Assembly (NCBI GenBank): GCA_017441205.1
Contig: JAFRYG010000057.1
Coordinates: 1-60,345, forward strand
DNA length: 60,345 bases
Origin: Pseudomonadota bacterium
Lineage (GTDB): Bacteria > Myxococcota_A > Bradymonadia > UBA4248
Direction of reading: 5' to 3'
The number at the start of each line of letters is the position of its first letter. The stretch's first letter is position 1. The notes under the pieces are model-generated. The model was not told the DNA's origin. It did no database searches and was given only the letters and a program-made list of their open reading frames with translations. This document shows positions 1 through 10,300 of the stretch, piece after piece. The position numbers and the translations under genes are program-made.

Positions 1-2
1 CA

Positions 3-120
3 CAGCCTGCGGCTGCTGCACCCGCGGCAGATGCAAAACCTGCGGCAAATCCACAGCCTGCGGCTGCTGCACCCGCGGCAGATGCAAAACCTGCGGCAAA
101 TCCACAGCCTGCGGCTGCTT
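3..120 (+). repeat. 51-bp tandem coding repeat
   Basis: Units at 3-53 and 54-104 are identical and a third starts at 105. Each encodes 17 residues rich in Ala and Pro. The array runs off the left edge, so its full length is unknown. Confidence 0.9.
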
Positions 121-1061
121 CGGCAAAACCCGGGTCCTCACAGAATAATACCAAAAAAGCTATCGTTCCTCCGGTCGCGGCATCGGCCTCATCCGCCAAA
201 CAGAATTCAGATTTTTCCACAGCATCTGCGCTCTTTCTCGATCGCATTATTGCTGCATCCGAACGCCCCACGTGCGAGGAAACAGAAAAAGCACTCGCCG
301 AAATTCCGGAATCTGATTTCGAAAATGCATCCAAAGAGATCATTTCGACGAACAATCAACAGATTCTCAGTAAATACCAGGAAAAACTATCCAAACTGAA
401 TTCACTCCTGTCGCGCTGTCCGAAAGTTCAGGATGCATTTGCCAAGCGGCTCTCCCAGTGGAACCTCAAAACCCGTATTGAAAAAAAGACCAATATCGCC
501 GATCAGACGCGCAATCTCGAAGCCATTCAGACCTTTGTAACGAACTGCGAAGCGGCATTGATGTCCGATTCCTGCGAAACGGCTGTCCAAAAGATATCCG
601 CTTTTCCGCGTTCGGTTTGTGATAATGCGATTATCGGTTTTCAGGCGCTCGACCCCAATACGCTCGCAGATTCCGAATACAAGGACATTTCGGACAAACT
701 CCAGATGATCATGAACAAATCGGCCTCCTGTCCGGAGTTTCAGCGGATTTATAAGACGTGTCTGACACCGGGTGCTGTGACGTACCGACCGTCCTCAGAA
801 CTCGAACCGTTGTTTGCCTGGATTCAGGCGCTTCAGAAAGCTTTCGAAACCACGCCATGCAATGAAATATCTTCCATCAGGCTCGATTCGGAACTCGAAA
901 AATCAGTTCAGACCGCATTTTCCAATGTCAAACCCTCTGAATATTCCCCCGAAGATCTGAAAAAGCTTCAGACTGCCATTCAAAATGCCCGAAAAGCAGG
1001 AAAAGCCTGTCCGGAAGCCAACATCTTTCTTCAAAAGCGCATCGATCAGCTCTTCTTATAA
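3..1061 (+). CDS. 5'-truncated Ala/Pro-repeat secreted or surface protein, unknown function
   Basis: The frame is open from the left edge of the window, so the true start lies outside. The visible 352 codons begin with an Ala/Pro-rich segment made of a 17-residue repeat (two full copies and part of a third), then a Ser/Ala/Lys linker. From about residue 65 a charged helical region carries widely spaced single cysteines (contexts PTCEE, SRCPK, TNCEA, DSCET, PSVCDN-like). This suggests a low-complexity stalk followed by a disulfide-bonded extracytoplasmic domain. An ATG at 561 could be mistaken for the start, but the upstream codons stay open and read sensibly in the same frame. The stop is only 2 bp from the next gene's ATG, so the two probably form one transcript. 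No family was recognised. Confidence 0.7.
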   Translation, partial: QPAAAAPAADAKPAANPQPAAAAPAADAKPAANPQPAAASAKPGSSQNNTKKAIVPPVAASASSAKQNSDFSTASALFLDRIIAASERPTCEETEKALAEIPESDFENASKEIISTNNQQILSKYQEKLSKLNSLLSRCPKVQDAFAKRLSQWNLKTRIEKKTNIADQTRNLEAIQTFVTNCEAALMSDSCETAVQKISAFPRSVCDNAIIGFQALDPNTLADSEYKDISDKLQMIMNKSASCPEFQRIYKTCLTPGAVTYRPSSELEPLFAWIQALQKAFETTPCNEISSIRLDSELEKSVQTAFSNVKPSEYSPEDLKKLQTAIQNARKAGKACPEANIFLQKRIDQLFL

Positions 1062-1063
1062 TC

Positions 1064-2323
1064 ATGTCCTCATTTAAGCCCATTATTGTGTCCTTAATTC
1101 TCGCAGCGGCAGTATGCAGCTGCGAACGCCACATGAGTGATGCTGATCCCCCGCTGCGCCCCCTCATCTATACAGAACTGCCCCCCGAAAAGACCGAAGA
1201 CGAAGCGGTTCCCCCGCCCGTCATGATCAATATTGCCCCCGAAGATCTCGGATATGCATTGTTTCATGCACTCATCGATCATGACAGAAGTGCCTATGAA
1301 TCCATGTTCATCTCGGGTTCAGAATATGCGGCACTGATCCATATGCAGGAAGATGCAGCGGAAAAACAGGCTTCCGAAATTCTCAGAAAAAGCGAACTGC
1401 TCTGGACGCTTTTTGCGCCGTCTCTCGAAGCGGAAGAACCCATCGGCGGTCTTTCCACCCGACTCAGACTGGCGGAATTCCGACTCGGAAAAGGCCGCAA
1501 TCTGGCCGGAAAAATTGCCCAGCCGGAACTGGATGAACTCGTTCAGCACTGGGGCAATGAACTGCGCATAGAACTCATCGATACGGACAAGGTATTTACT
1601 ATCCGCGTGCCCAAAATCGTCAGAACGCCGCAGGGATGGCGAATTGCCCAGCCCATCGAACTCGACAAAACCCTGCAGCTTTTCCTCGAAGCCGGCATGC
1701 ACCTGAAAACCGACCTCCTGACGAGCGAACACTACCCTATGCCGCTCGAGGTCGGCAATTACTGGAAATACCGGCTGGAAAAGACGCTGGGATCAGCCAC
1801 GGAGCCCGCAGCAGATACCGCCGAAACCACAATCACTGACATGATAACCGATATCGTTCATCGTCAGGGTTATTGGATTGTATCCTTCGAGCGCACGTTA
1901 TTCGATCCCTCTCAGCCTGAAACAGAAACCACCAGCATCTCTCACTTCAGCTGGCTGGTCACACCGCACATGATATTGCCCTGCATGCGGGATTGCCGCA
2001 ATAATGCAGATAATATCAGCTATCTGCTGGGATATATCATGCGGCAGACGCCTTATTTTGTACTTCCCATAGAAGTGGGTCAGAAATGGAGCGTCGCTGG
2101 ACAAAAAGATAACTATGCCCGATATGAAGTCCGGGCTTTTCATAAAGATCCCATTACCGTTCCCGGCGGCGCATTTTCAGGCGCATACGAAATATTCGGT
2201 TCTATCGAAGAAGGCCGTGAATCGCGCTTTTTTGTACCGGGAACAGGAATCATCATGAGAATCGTTCGAAGCAGCTCGGGACAAAAGCGCGAAGTATTGA
2301 TAAAACACCGACTCATATTGTAG
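1064..2323 (+). CDS. Lipoprotein of unknown function
   Basis: 419 residues. The N-terminus is a lipoprotein signal (hydrophobic core ending VCSC), so the mature protein is probably anchored by Cys20 or close to it. A Pro/Glu-rich linker follows, then a mixed alpha/beta domain (about 55-220). The C-terminal beta-rich part (about 225-419) contains two similar strands, LEVGNYWKYRL and IEVGQKWSVAGQ, that look like an internal duplication. It sits 2 bp after the truncated upstream gene and is probably co-transcribed with it. No catalytic motif is evident and no named family was recognised. Confidence 0.8.
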   Translation: MSSFKPIIVSLILAAAVCSCERHMSDADPPLRPLIYTELPPEKTEDEAVPPPVMINIAPEDLGYALFHALIDHDRSAYESMFISGSEYAALIHMQEDAAEKQASEILRKSELLWTLFAPSLEAEEPIGGLSTRLRLAEFRLGKGRNLAGKIAQPELDELVQHWGNELRIELIDTDKVFTIRVPKIVRTPQGWRIAQPIELDKTLQLFLEAGMHLKTDLLTSEHYPMPLEVGNYWKYRLEKTLGSATEPAADTAETTITDMITDIVHRQGYWIVSFERTLFDPSQPETETTSISHFSWLVTPHMILPCMRDCRNNADNISYLLGYIMRQTPYFVLPIEVGQKWSVAGQKDNYARYEVRAFHKDPITVPGGAFSGAYEIFGSIEEGRESRFFVPGTGIIMRIVRSSSGQKREVLIKHRLIL

Positions 2324-2399
2324 GCTGCTGTTCACATATTTGTATATATTATATCGAACACAATCCATGACAGCTCCCTTTATTCTTAATGTTGTGATG

Positions 2400-2484
2400 C
2401 CCTGCTATCGACTTGCGCCGATACGCAGGGCCAAAGCCGCTATGGCAAAACCGTTCTGCTGAACGGCTTTGCCATACGCGGCTT
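2400..2484 (+). repeat. Two bulged stem-loops of the TAT...ATA-C family
   Basis: Stem-loop 1 (2400-2430) pairs CCCTGC-TATCG with CGATA-GCAGGG, leaving C2424 unpaired. Stem-loop 2 (2434-2484) pairs 34-56 of that hundred with 61-84: 22 of 23 positions match around loop TGCT, with C2477 unpaired. The 358-base gap 2324-2681 otherwise shows nothing coding. The pair may end transcription of the upstream genes, but there is no T-run directly after it. Confidence 0.8.
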
Positions 2485-2681
2485 CTGCCGTTCTGTCACA
2501 CAAATCATTGATTTTCATGCATAATATTTTGTTTACATAAAATGATTTGTCTGCATGAAGATCAATTGCTATAAGCGGCACAATGCGTGTGCGCATTTCG
2601 ATGCCGAACGTAAACTTTGTTCGCCGCCCGCATCATTACTGACATGCGAATGAACCACAGCCAGTCGTTGGGAGGTCTTTT

Positions 2682-2996
2682 ATGCTGCATTTTAAGAATT
2701 GTTTTACATTCACCGTTGTCCTTTTGATTTCGCTGGTATCCGCAGCCGCCTGCGCTTTCGCCGACGATGACGTACTGATTTGTACGGCCGAAATCGTATA
2801 TGACGGCAATACTTACCGCGTCACGGAAGATGCCAGATCCATCGAAGATGCAAAGCATGAAGTCATCGAAGAAGCCTGCGACGAAGTATGCGATCACCTT
2901 TCCGGCAGAGCCGAAACTGCATGCGAAAGATCCTGCGAAGCCAAAGCTGAGATACGCGCTCTGGACTGCAGGGAAAAAGTATCGAAGATGCTTTAG
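2682..2996 (+). CDS. Small secreted twin-CX3C protein
   Basis: 104 residues with a clear signal peptide (positive start, long hydrophobic core, likely cleavage after AACAFA near residue 27). The mature part is about 77 residues, acidic, mainly helical. It contains CDEVC and CERSC spaced by 12 residues, the twin-CX3C arrangement expected of a helical hairpin held by two disulfides, plus two outlying cysteines (LICTA and LDCRE). A strong Shine-Dalgarno GGGAGG lies 8 bases before the ATG. It stands alone between two repeat-rich gaps. The role is unknown; a periplasmic chaperone, metal binder or assembly factor are possibilities from the fold only. Confidence 0.75.
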   Translation: MLHFKNCFTFTVVLLISLVSAAACAFADDDVLICTAEIVYDGNTYRVTEDARSIEDAKHEVIEEACDEVCDHLSGRAETACERSCEAKAEIRALDCREKVSKML

Positions 2997-3462
2997 GGAA
3001 GGTCTGATCAATTGACCTATCCCACCAGCACAAGGGCTGGATGTTTGTGGGGCTAAGCCCTGAAAGGGCGATAAGAGTACAGCACGGGGTGGAGTGTGAG
3101 CGCAACCCCGGGAAAGGTGATTACCCCCAATGTTTTAGCCCTGAAGGGGCGACTCTACGTTCTTGCCCCACAGCTCCCTCTCCGTAAACGGCGAGGTGAA
3201 GCGGGCTTCAGAAATATAGAATTAATTATTCAGAGGTTCTTTAGGGAATCTCTGAATAATTGTCTGGTGCGACCAAACTGTGTTGTAAAAACTACTCCCC
3301 TTGCCCCATTGGGGAAAGGGGATGGGGAAAAGGGGCCAATTGATCAGAGGTTCCTTAGGGATAATCGCCATCAAATTATGCTGCCCCATAAATCCCAATT
3401 GTGACAACCTCTAATGTGGTATATTGTATGCCATGTTCATCTTTTTTTGATAGGAGGTTGTT
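2997..3462 (+). repeat. Repeat-rich intergenic region
   Basis: This 466-base gap has no convincing gene. A motif GTTCTTTAGGGAA-like recurs near 2992, 3236 and 3351, each time beside AGAGG or GATCA. The middle copy lies inside a perfect 10-bp inverted repeat, TTATTCAGAG/CTCTGAATAA (about 3226-3259). Short GC stems of the form CCCTGAAAGGGC and CCCTGAAGGGGC occur near 3058 and 3150. A Shine-Dalgarno TAGGAGG precedes the next gene. Confidence 0.6.
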
Positions 3463-6400
3463 ATGGGTAAACATGAATTGGGATATTGTCGCCATATAGG
3501 TATTTTGTGCGTTGTTTGTGCAGTTCTGGCGATAGGATGCAACCATAAAAAGCCGCCTCAGCCATCGAATCTGCCTGCACCTGATCAAGCGACACCTGCG
3601 GCACCGGGACAGGATAATTCTGACAAATGCCATCCGGCGGGCAAGATCATTACCTGCGTCGAGGGTGTATGCGACCCGGCAACCGGCGACTGCGTCGAAT
3701 GCCTGATCGAAACCGACTGCAAGGTCGCCGAAAAGCCGATTTGCAGCGATAAAAAGTGCATTCCGTGCGATGCAGCCCACGCATGCGACAACGGCAAGTG
3801 CGACCTGAACACAGGTAAATGCGTCGAATGCCTGGCCGACACAGACTGTGCGCTGCGCGAACGCGGCGTTTGCTGGCAGGGTGTCTGTTCCGCATGCGAT
3901 GCGACGAACTGCACACAGACATGTGATGCACTCACGGGCAAATGCAGATCTGCAGATCCCCTGCCCTGTCCCGGTGGAAACTGCGGTGCCCCATCTCCCG
4001 GCGGCCCCATCGATCCCGGCACGATTGCCATCGGCAACAATGCCCGCATTCTGATTATCAATGTCCGCGATTTGACAGTGGACGAAAAGCCCACCGAAAT
4101 CGGCTCGTATAAAGTCGATGCACGCGTCAACGGCATGTACGCCGTCGTTTCGACCGAGTTTACGGTCTTTAATCCGAATATGCGCGTGTTCGAAGGCGAG
4201 CTCGAATTCCCGCTGCCCGATGATGCCGTCATTTCTGGATATGCCATCGATGTCAATGGCGTAATGGTCGATGGACGCGTCGTCGAAAAGGAAAAAGCAC
4301 GCATCGCATTCGAAAACGAAGTCAAGAAAGGCATCGATCCCGGCCTCGTCGAGCAGGTCAAAGGAAACGCCTACCGCACTCGCATTTATCCAATCCCCGC
4401 CCAGGGCACGCGACAGGTGCGCGTCACCTATACGACGCCGCTCACGATTGCCCCCAACGGCGACGCAGCACTCGCGCTCCCGATGCCCAAAACCAAGCTA
4501 AAACAGCGCGATATCTCCATTTCTGTAGCGAGTGGAATGCCCGCACCTGTCGTCGGCGGTCTGGGCGACAAGCGCTTCGAATCGGCTGAAGCCATGTGGC
4601 GCGTCGAATCACACGATACCGACATTACACCGACCGAGAATGTCCTCGTCGCAATGCCGAATCTGCCCGACGTTCTCACGAGCGTCGAACAGGACGGCAG
4701 CGATGTCTTCTTTGCTGTGAGCGCCAAAGTGAGCGCAGCTGTACCGGCACAGCAGGAAGTCATGCCTCAGAAATGGCGCATCATATGGGATGCCTCAGGA
4801 AGCCGCGCTCCCAAAGATGTGGCCGCTGCGCGAAAGCTCATCGACAGCCTGCCCGAAGCCGCGCAATACGAACTCCATGTGTTCCGCAATGCCCTCGAAC
4901 CTGTACAAAATCTGAATTCCCGCGCCGAACTCATCGCTGTACTCGATTCGCTCGCATACGACGGCGGCACCGATTTCGATCCGCTCAAAGCCATCGCAGC
5001 CAACAAATTCGACGGCCCGACCCTCTTCTTTACCGACGGCATGGACACGATGAACGGCGCATTGCCGGAATTTGGCGCATCTTCCGTCGCCGTCCTTTCG
5101 GGCGCAGCCCGCGATGTTTCTTCGATGCGCCGCATCTGCGGCGGTCGAACGCTCAATCTCGATATCACAAACGGCGACGATGCAGTCAGGCAGATTCTAA
5201 ACCCGCAGCCCGTCGTCTCTGCCCTGAAGGGCACAGGAATCAGCGATGTCCAGGGCATCGGACTGCCGGCCAGCGGCCGCGTAACCGTACTCGGACGCCT
5301 CCAAAGTCCCAGCGCCCAGGCGACCCTCGAACTTACCGACGGCCGCAGCATTCCCGTCTCGTTCGCATCGACCGCCATCCCCAACGGCAAAACGCTCGCT
5401 GCGGCCTGGGCCACGCGCCGCGTCGATGAACTCTCGCCGCGCGCCGACGACAACCGAGAGGAACTCCTCGCTCTGGGCCGTCATTTCTCAATCGTCAGCC
5501 CCGTCTCGAGCATGATCGTCTTCGAACGTCTCGATCAATGGCTGCAGTACAACATCGAACCCCCGGAATCCCTCACCGAAATCCACGCACGATGGCTCGA
5601 CATGCGCCCATCCGAAGGCCAGATTCAGGCCGAAAACCTGCGAAAGCAGCAAAACTGGATTCAACAGCTCACCCGCGAATGGAATGCACGCGTCGCCTGG
5701 TGGAACGATCCGATTCCCAAAGTGGTGGAAAAGAAGAAAGCAGGTCGAGGAAGAGGCGGACTTCTCGAATTGTTCGGAGATGACGACGTTCGCGAGGAAG
5801 CCGAACTCCTTCGCGAAGATGCACCGATGGCAGCCGCAATGATGGATGAACCAGCAGAAGAAGAGGCGGAAATGGACGAAGCCCCAGCCAAAGCAGCAGG
5901 CGGTGCTAAGGCTGCCGCTCAATCTGCAGGATTGCTGGCCAACCCACGCGAAGCCAGTGCATCCATCTCCGTCAAAGCCTGGGATCCGCAAACGCCCTAC
6001 ATCACGGCCATCAAGGACGCCTACGCCGTCTATAAGACACCCGAATCGCTCTATAAGGAATACTTGAACCAGCGCGCGAACTACGCCCAGAGCCCGGCAT
6101 TCTTCCTCGACTGTGCCGGTCTTTTCTTCCGCGAAAAACAACCACAACTCGCCGTTCGCATTCTATCTAACCTCTCGGAACTCAAAATCGATGACGTGGG
6201 CATGCTGCGCATCTATGCATGGCGTCTGCGCGAAGCCGGCGATTACGACACAGCCATCCTGATTCTGCGCAAAGTTGCCAAAATCCGCAGCGACGAAGCC
6301 ATCAGCTGGCGCGATCTGGCACTCACCCTCACTATGCGCGGCAAAGCCAATCACAATGCTGCCGATATTCAGGAAGCCCTCGAACTCTTCCACAAAACCG

Positions 6401-6921
6401 CCTTCTCTGCGTGGGAACGCAGCGACGCCATGTGGACATCAATCATCGCGCTCGAGGAACTCAACGAACTCATCGCCTGGACACGCCGCGAAAAATGGAA
6501 TGGCGAAGCCCCGCGTATCCCGGAATTCGACAATAAATTCGAGAAAAATCTCGACACAGACCTGCGCATCATGATGACCTGGGATGCCGACAACACCGAC
6601 ATCGACATGCACGTCCTCGAACCGAGCGGCGAAGAGGTCTATTACAGTCACCAGCGTTCTCGCACCGGCGCGATCATCAGTCACGACGTCACCACAGGCT
6701 ACGGCCCCGAAGAGTTCCTCCACAAAATCGCTCCAAAAGGAAAATACACCGTTTCGACCAATTACTTCGCATCGCATCAGCAAAGCCTCGTCGGTCCTGC
6801 GACGATAACAGTTACGTTCTATACAAACTGGGGCCGGCCCACTCAAAAGAGTGAAACGATGAGCCTGCGCCTCGACAAAGCCAGAGACAAGGTCGTCGTC
6901 GGCGAATATACGGTGAAATAA
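3463..6921 (+). CDS. VIT/vWA/DUF2135 lipoprotein (paralog 1)
   Basis: 1152 residues. A lipoprotein signal ends at LAIGC. Residues 45-170 form a Cys-rich stalk with repeated CVECLxxTDC-type units. A VIT domain follows (about 205-335, hallmark VFEGELEFPLPDDAVISGY). A vWA-type domain has an intact MIDAS: D443-A-S-G-S447, the Thr of GGTDFD near 504 and the Asp of FTDGMD near 524. A Glu/Ala-rich linker (750-840) precedes TPR-like helices (about 870-1020) and a C-terminal DUF2135 domain (about 1032-1145, MTWDADNTDIDMHV). VIT-vWA proteins generally bind ligands in a metal-dependent way, so a surface adhesion or scaffold role is inferred. It starts after TAGGAGG and is followed by a paralog. Confidence 0.88.
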   Translation: MGKHELGYCRHIGILCVVCAVLAIGCNHKKPPQPSNLPAPDQATPAAPGQDNSDKCHPAGKIITCVEGVCDPATGDCVECLIETDCKVAEKPICSDKKCIPCDAAHACDNGKCDLNTGKCVECLADTDCALRERGVCWQGVCSACDATNCTQTCDALTGKCRSADPLPCPGGNCGAPSPGGPIDPGTIAIGNNARILIINVRDLTVDEKPTEIGSYKVDARVNGMYAVVSTEFTVFNPNMRVFEGELEFPLPDDAVISGYAIDVNGVMVDGRVVEKEKARIAFENEVKKGIDPGLVEQVKGNAYRTRIYPIPAQGTRQVRVTYTTPLTIAPNGDAALALPMPKTKLKQRDISISVASGMPAPVVGGLGDKRFESAEAMWRVESHDTDITPTENVLVAMPNLPDVLTSVEQDGSDVFFAVSAKVSAAVPAQQEVMPQKWRIIWDASGSRAPKDVAAARKLIDSLPEAAQYELHVFRNALEPVQNLNSRAELIAVLDSLAYDGGTDFDPLKAIAANKFDGPTLFFTDGMDTMNGALPEFGASSVAVLSGAARDVSSMRRICGGRTLNLDITNGDDAVRQILNPQPVVSALKGTGISDVQGIGLPASGRVTVLGRLQSPSAQATLELTDGRSIPVSFASTAIPNGKTLAAAWATRRVDELSPRADDNREELLALGRHFSIVSPVSSMIVFERLDQWLQYNIEPPESLTEIHARWLDMRPSEGQIQAENLRKQQNWIQQLTREWNARVAWWNDPIPKVVEKKKAGRGRGGLLELFGDDDVREEAELLREDAPMAAAMMDEPAEEEAEMDEAPAKAAGGAKAAAQSAGLLANPREASASISVKAWDPQTPYITAIKDAYAVYKTPESLYKEYLNQRANYAQSPAFFLDCAGLFFREKQPQLAVRILSNLSELKIDDVGMLRIYAWRLREAGDYDTAILILRKVAKIRSDEAISWRDLALTLTMRGKANHNAADIQEALELFHKTAFSAWERSDAMWTSIIALEELNELIAWTRREKWNGEAPRIPEFDNKFEKNLDTDLRIMMTWDADNTDIDMHVLEPSGEEVYYSHQRSRTGAIISHDVTTGYGPEEFLHKIAPKGKYTVSTNYFASHQQSLVGPATITVTFYTNWGRPTQKSETMSLRLDKARDKVVVGEYTVK

Positions 6922-6943
6922 TTATTATTAATGAAACTCGCCT

Positions 6944-7046
6944 TGCGACGCACGGGCCGCGCGTCGCTGCGGCTCGCCGCAGTGCCTATCGCTGCGCGAT
7001 ACGGCACCGCAAAGCTGCTATTGCTGCGCAATACGCAGCTTTTTTA
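6944..7046 (+). repeat. Cluster of stem-loops, the last with a T-run
   Basis: After two GC hairpins (GCGACG...CGTCGC and CTGCGG-CTCG-CCGCAG) come two bulged TAT...ATA-C elements. One is 6982-7007 (GTGCC-TATCGC-TGC-GCGATA-C-GGCAC) and the other 7011-7042 (AAAGCTGC-TATTGC-TGC-GCAATA-C-GCAGCTTT). The second runs straight into T7040-7046 and is a plausible rho-independent terminator for the upstream lipoprotein. The rest of the gap to 7319 holds short direct repeats of GCTCAAAGCT near 7129-7150 and a TTGACA at 7188 with only a weak -10. Confidence 0.8.
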
Positions 7047-7319
7047 TTATCAGCTCTATGCGGCAAACCGTAATCATTGCCCACAAATGTCTGGTTTTAG
7101 CCAAATAAATGCTGCCAACCTCTCTAAGCTCAAAGCTCAATGCTCAAAGCTACATTGGCCATACTTTGCCAAAAAAAATTATTGAGCTTGACATCTTTCA
7201 TCAAATGCTTCATTCTGAGAATTGCAATAAGAAAGATTTAAAAGAGAATTAATTCTTCCGCTTAAGTTCAGGTAACGCTTAAGTTATTTTTTACCCCTGT
7301 TCAACCCATGGAGTTGTAT

Positions 7320-10300
7320 ATGCAGTACTGTATTTTTAACAATCTCAATCAGAAAACCTGTTTATTGCTCGCTTTTGCCGCAATTTTGTCTGTCGGATGT
7401 ACTCAAAAGAATGTCCAGACAACCGATCAAGAGCAAGCGACTGCTCAGAAACCACCCGAAGAACCCCCTAGGGATGAAGTCGTTCCCTGCGAAAAGGGCC
7501 TCTGGGATCCGGCAACCCAAAGGTGCGTCGATTGCCTGTCATCCAAGGACTGCAAAAACCCTAGAAGACCGGTTTGCAGCGAAAATGCATGCGTTTCCTG
7601 TGATGACTCACATGCATGTGACACCGGAAAATGCAATATTAAAACGGGAAAATGCATGGAATGCATGAGCGACAACGATTGCACTCTGCGACAAAAAGGT
7701 GTTTGCTGGCAGGGCGTTTGTTCAACGTGCAGCACAAAAAACTGTTCGCTTGAATGTAATGATTTCACCGGGAAATGCGGTGACCCCGTCGTTTTGCCAT
7801 GTCCAGGCGGAAACTGCGGTGCTCCGTCACCGACGACAATTGAAGACATCGCTCCCGAAACACTGGCGCTCATAAACAACATTCGGCTGTTGAACGTTGC
7901 CGTGCAGGATCTGAATAAGGGTGAAAAACCTACTCAAATTCAGTCCTACAAGGTCGATGCCCGCGTCAATGGCATGTTTGCAGAGGTTTCAACCGAATTT
8001 ACCATCTATAATCCGAACCGACGCGTATTCGAGGGTGAGCTGGAATTCCCTTTGCCCGATGGTGCCGTGATTTCAGGCTATGCCATCGATGTGAATGGCA
8101 TTATGGTCGATGGCGCTGTCGTCGAAAAGGATAAAGCCCGCATTGCATTCGAAAACGAAGTCAAAATGGGCGTAGATCCCGGTCTCGTCGAACAGATTAA
8201 AGGCAATGCCTATCGCACACGCATTTATCCGATTATGGGACGAGGTAAGCGCCAAATCCGCGTCGTCTATACGACGCCGCTGGCCATCGCACCCAATGGC
8301 GATGCAGCACTCGCCCTTCCAATGCCCAAAACAAAACTGTCTCAGCGCGATATCACCATTTCGGTCGCATCCGGTATGCCTGCGCCCGCCGTCGGCGGTC
8401 TGGGCGACAAACGCTTCGAATCGGCAGAAGCCGTATGGCGCGTCGAATCGCACGATACCAACGTCACTCCAAAAGAAAACATACTCGTCGCGATGCCCGC
8501 ACTGCCCGATGTCATTACAGCCATCGAAGCCGACATGGGCGATATCTTCTTTTCGGCAAGTGTAAAGACTGCAGAAGCACAGCCTCCGGCGATGCCTGCT
8601 ATGCCGAACAAATGGCGCATCATCTGGGATGCCTCGGGAAGCCGAACGCCAGACGATATTGCAGCCGCCAGAAAACTCATCGACAGCCTGCCGGAATCCG
8701 CCACCTACGAACTGCACGTTTTCAGAAATGCACTCGAACCCGTGCAAACTCTGAATTCACGCACCGAACTCATTACAAAACTCAATTCCCTGCCCTACGA
8801 CGGCAGCACGGATTTTGCTCCGCTCGAAGCCATCGCCAAACAAAATTTCGATGGCCCGACGCTCTTCTTTACCGATGGAATAGATACGATGACAGGCGCA
8901 TTGCCTGACTTCGGAACCTCTTCTGTTGCACTGATTTCCGGCGCAGCACACGATATTCCGTCCATGCGGCATATCTGCGGCGGTCATACAATCAATCTCG
9001 ATATCATCAACGGCGAAGAGGCTGTCAAACAGATCCTCTTGCCTCAGCCCGTCGTTTCGGCCGTAAAAGGCGATGGGTTGAGCAATATCCAGGGCATCGG
9101 AATCCCTGCCTCAGGTCGCATCACAGTTGTCGGCCGCATGACGGAAATCAATCCCAACGCAACCATTCTGCTTTCGGACGGCCGCAAAATCCCTGTAACA
9201 TTCAATACCAACAACGTTCCAGGAGGCAGAACCATTGCCTCTGCATGGGCTGCACGACGGGTGGATGAACTCTCCCCCAGGGCTGATGATAACCGCGAAG
9301 AGCTCCTCGCTCTCGGACGCCGCTTTTCGATTGTAAGCCCGGTGACAAGTCTGATCGTCTTCGAGCGACTCGACCAATGGCTCAGATACGACATCGAGCC
9401 ACCGGAATCTCTTCACCTACTGAATGTTCAATGGCACGCACGCCGTCGCTCCGAAAGTCAGAGACAGGAGGACAGGGTCTTCGCAGAGAAGAACTGGCTC
9501 CGCGATCTCACCTATGAATGGAATGAGCGCCTGAACTGGTGGAATAATCCCATTCCAAATAATAATAATAATAAAAACCAAGACCCATTTGACGAAGAAG
9601 AGCCTATGGCGGAAGCTGAAGAAGCCCCTGCTCAAGAGCCTGCCGAAGAAGAAAGTGACCTCATGGCTGCATTATCAGGTCATCGAAGAAATCCAAATCC
9701 GAACCAGCAACAAGGATTGCTTTTGGAGTCAACCCCGATGAATTCGATGCTCGATGCAAATTCAGCCATTGATCTGGATAATCTGGACTGGTCATCATTT
9801 GATGCCAACGCCAATGCTGCAACAGCAGGATATGGCCTTGACGCCACCGGCGCTGGCGGAGTAGGCGCAGGATTGGGTGGCTTCGGTGCCGGCGGTTTTG
9901 GCCCAGGAGGCGGGGGTGGCGGAGGCGCTAGCCGCTCAGCAAACCTTGGGTCAAGTGGCGGCGCAGCGCGAAGCAATATATCGGGAGGACTGCCGGGAAG
10001 ACATGCAGATCAAAACAACTATGCCGCAGCTTCCATCATGGTCAAAGCCTGGGACCCGAAAACTCCCTACCTGCAAGCCATCAAAGATGCATACACCGTC
10101 TACAAAACGTCCGAATCGCTCTATGCAGAATACCTGCGTCAGCGCGAAAAATATGCCCAGAGCCCTGCATTCTTCCTCGACTGCGCAAACCTTTTCTTCC
10201 GCGAAAAGCAGCCCCAACTCGCCGTTCGCATTCTGTCGAACCTGTCGGAACTCAAAATCGACGACGTTGCCGTACTGCGCATCTATGCATGGCGCCTGCG

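Noticed and set aside
31..399. Plus-strand frame at the left edge rich in Arg/Leu/His
   Set aside because: Wrong frame of the Ala/Pro-repeat gene, which continues to the stop at 1061.
6944..7046. Hairpin cluster considered as a tRNA or small structured RNA gene
   Set aside because: No cloverleaf, anticodon or CCA pattern; it fits the repeated stem-loop family better.
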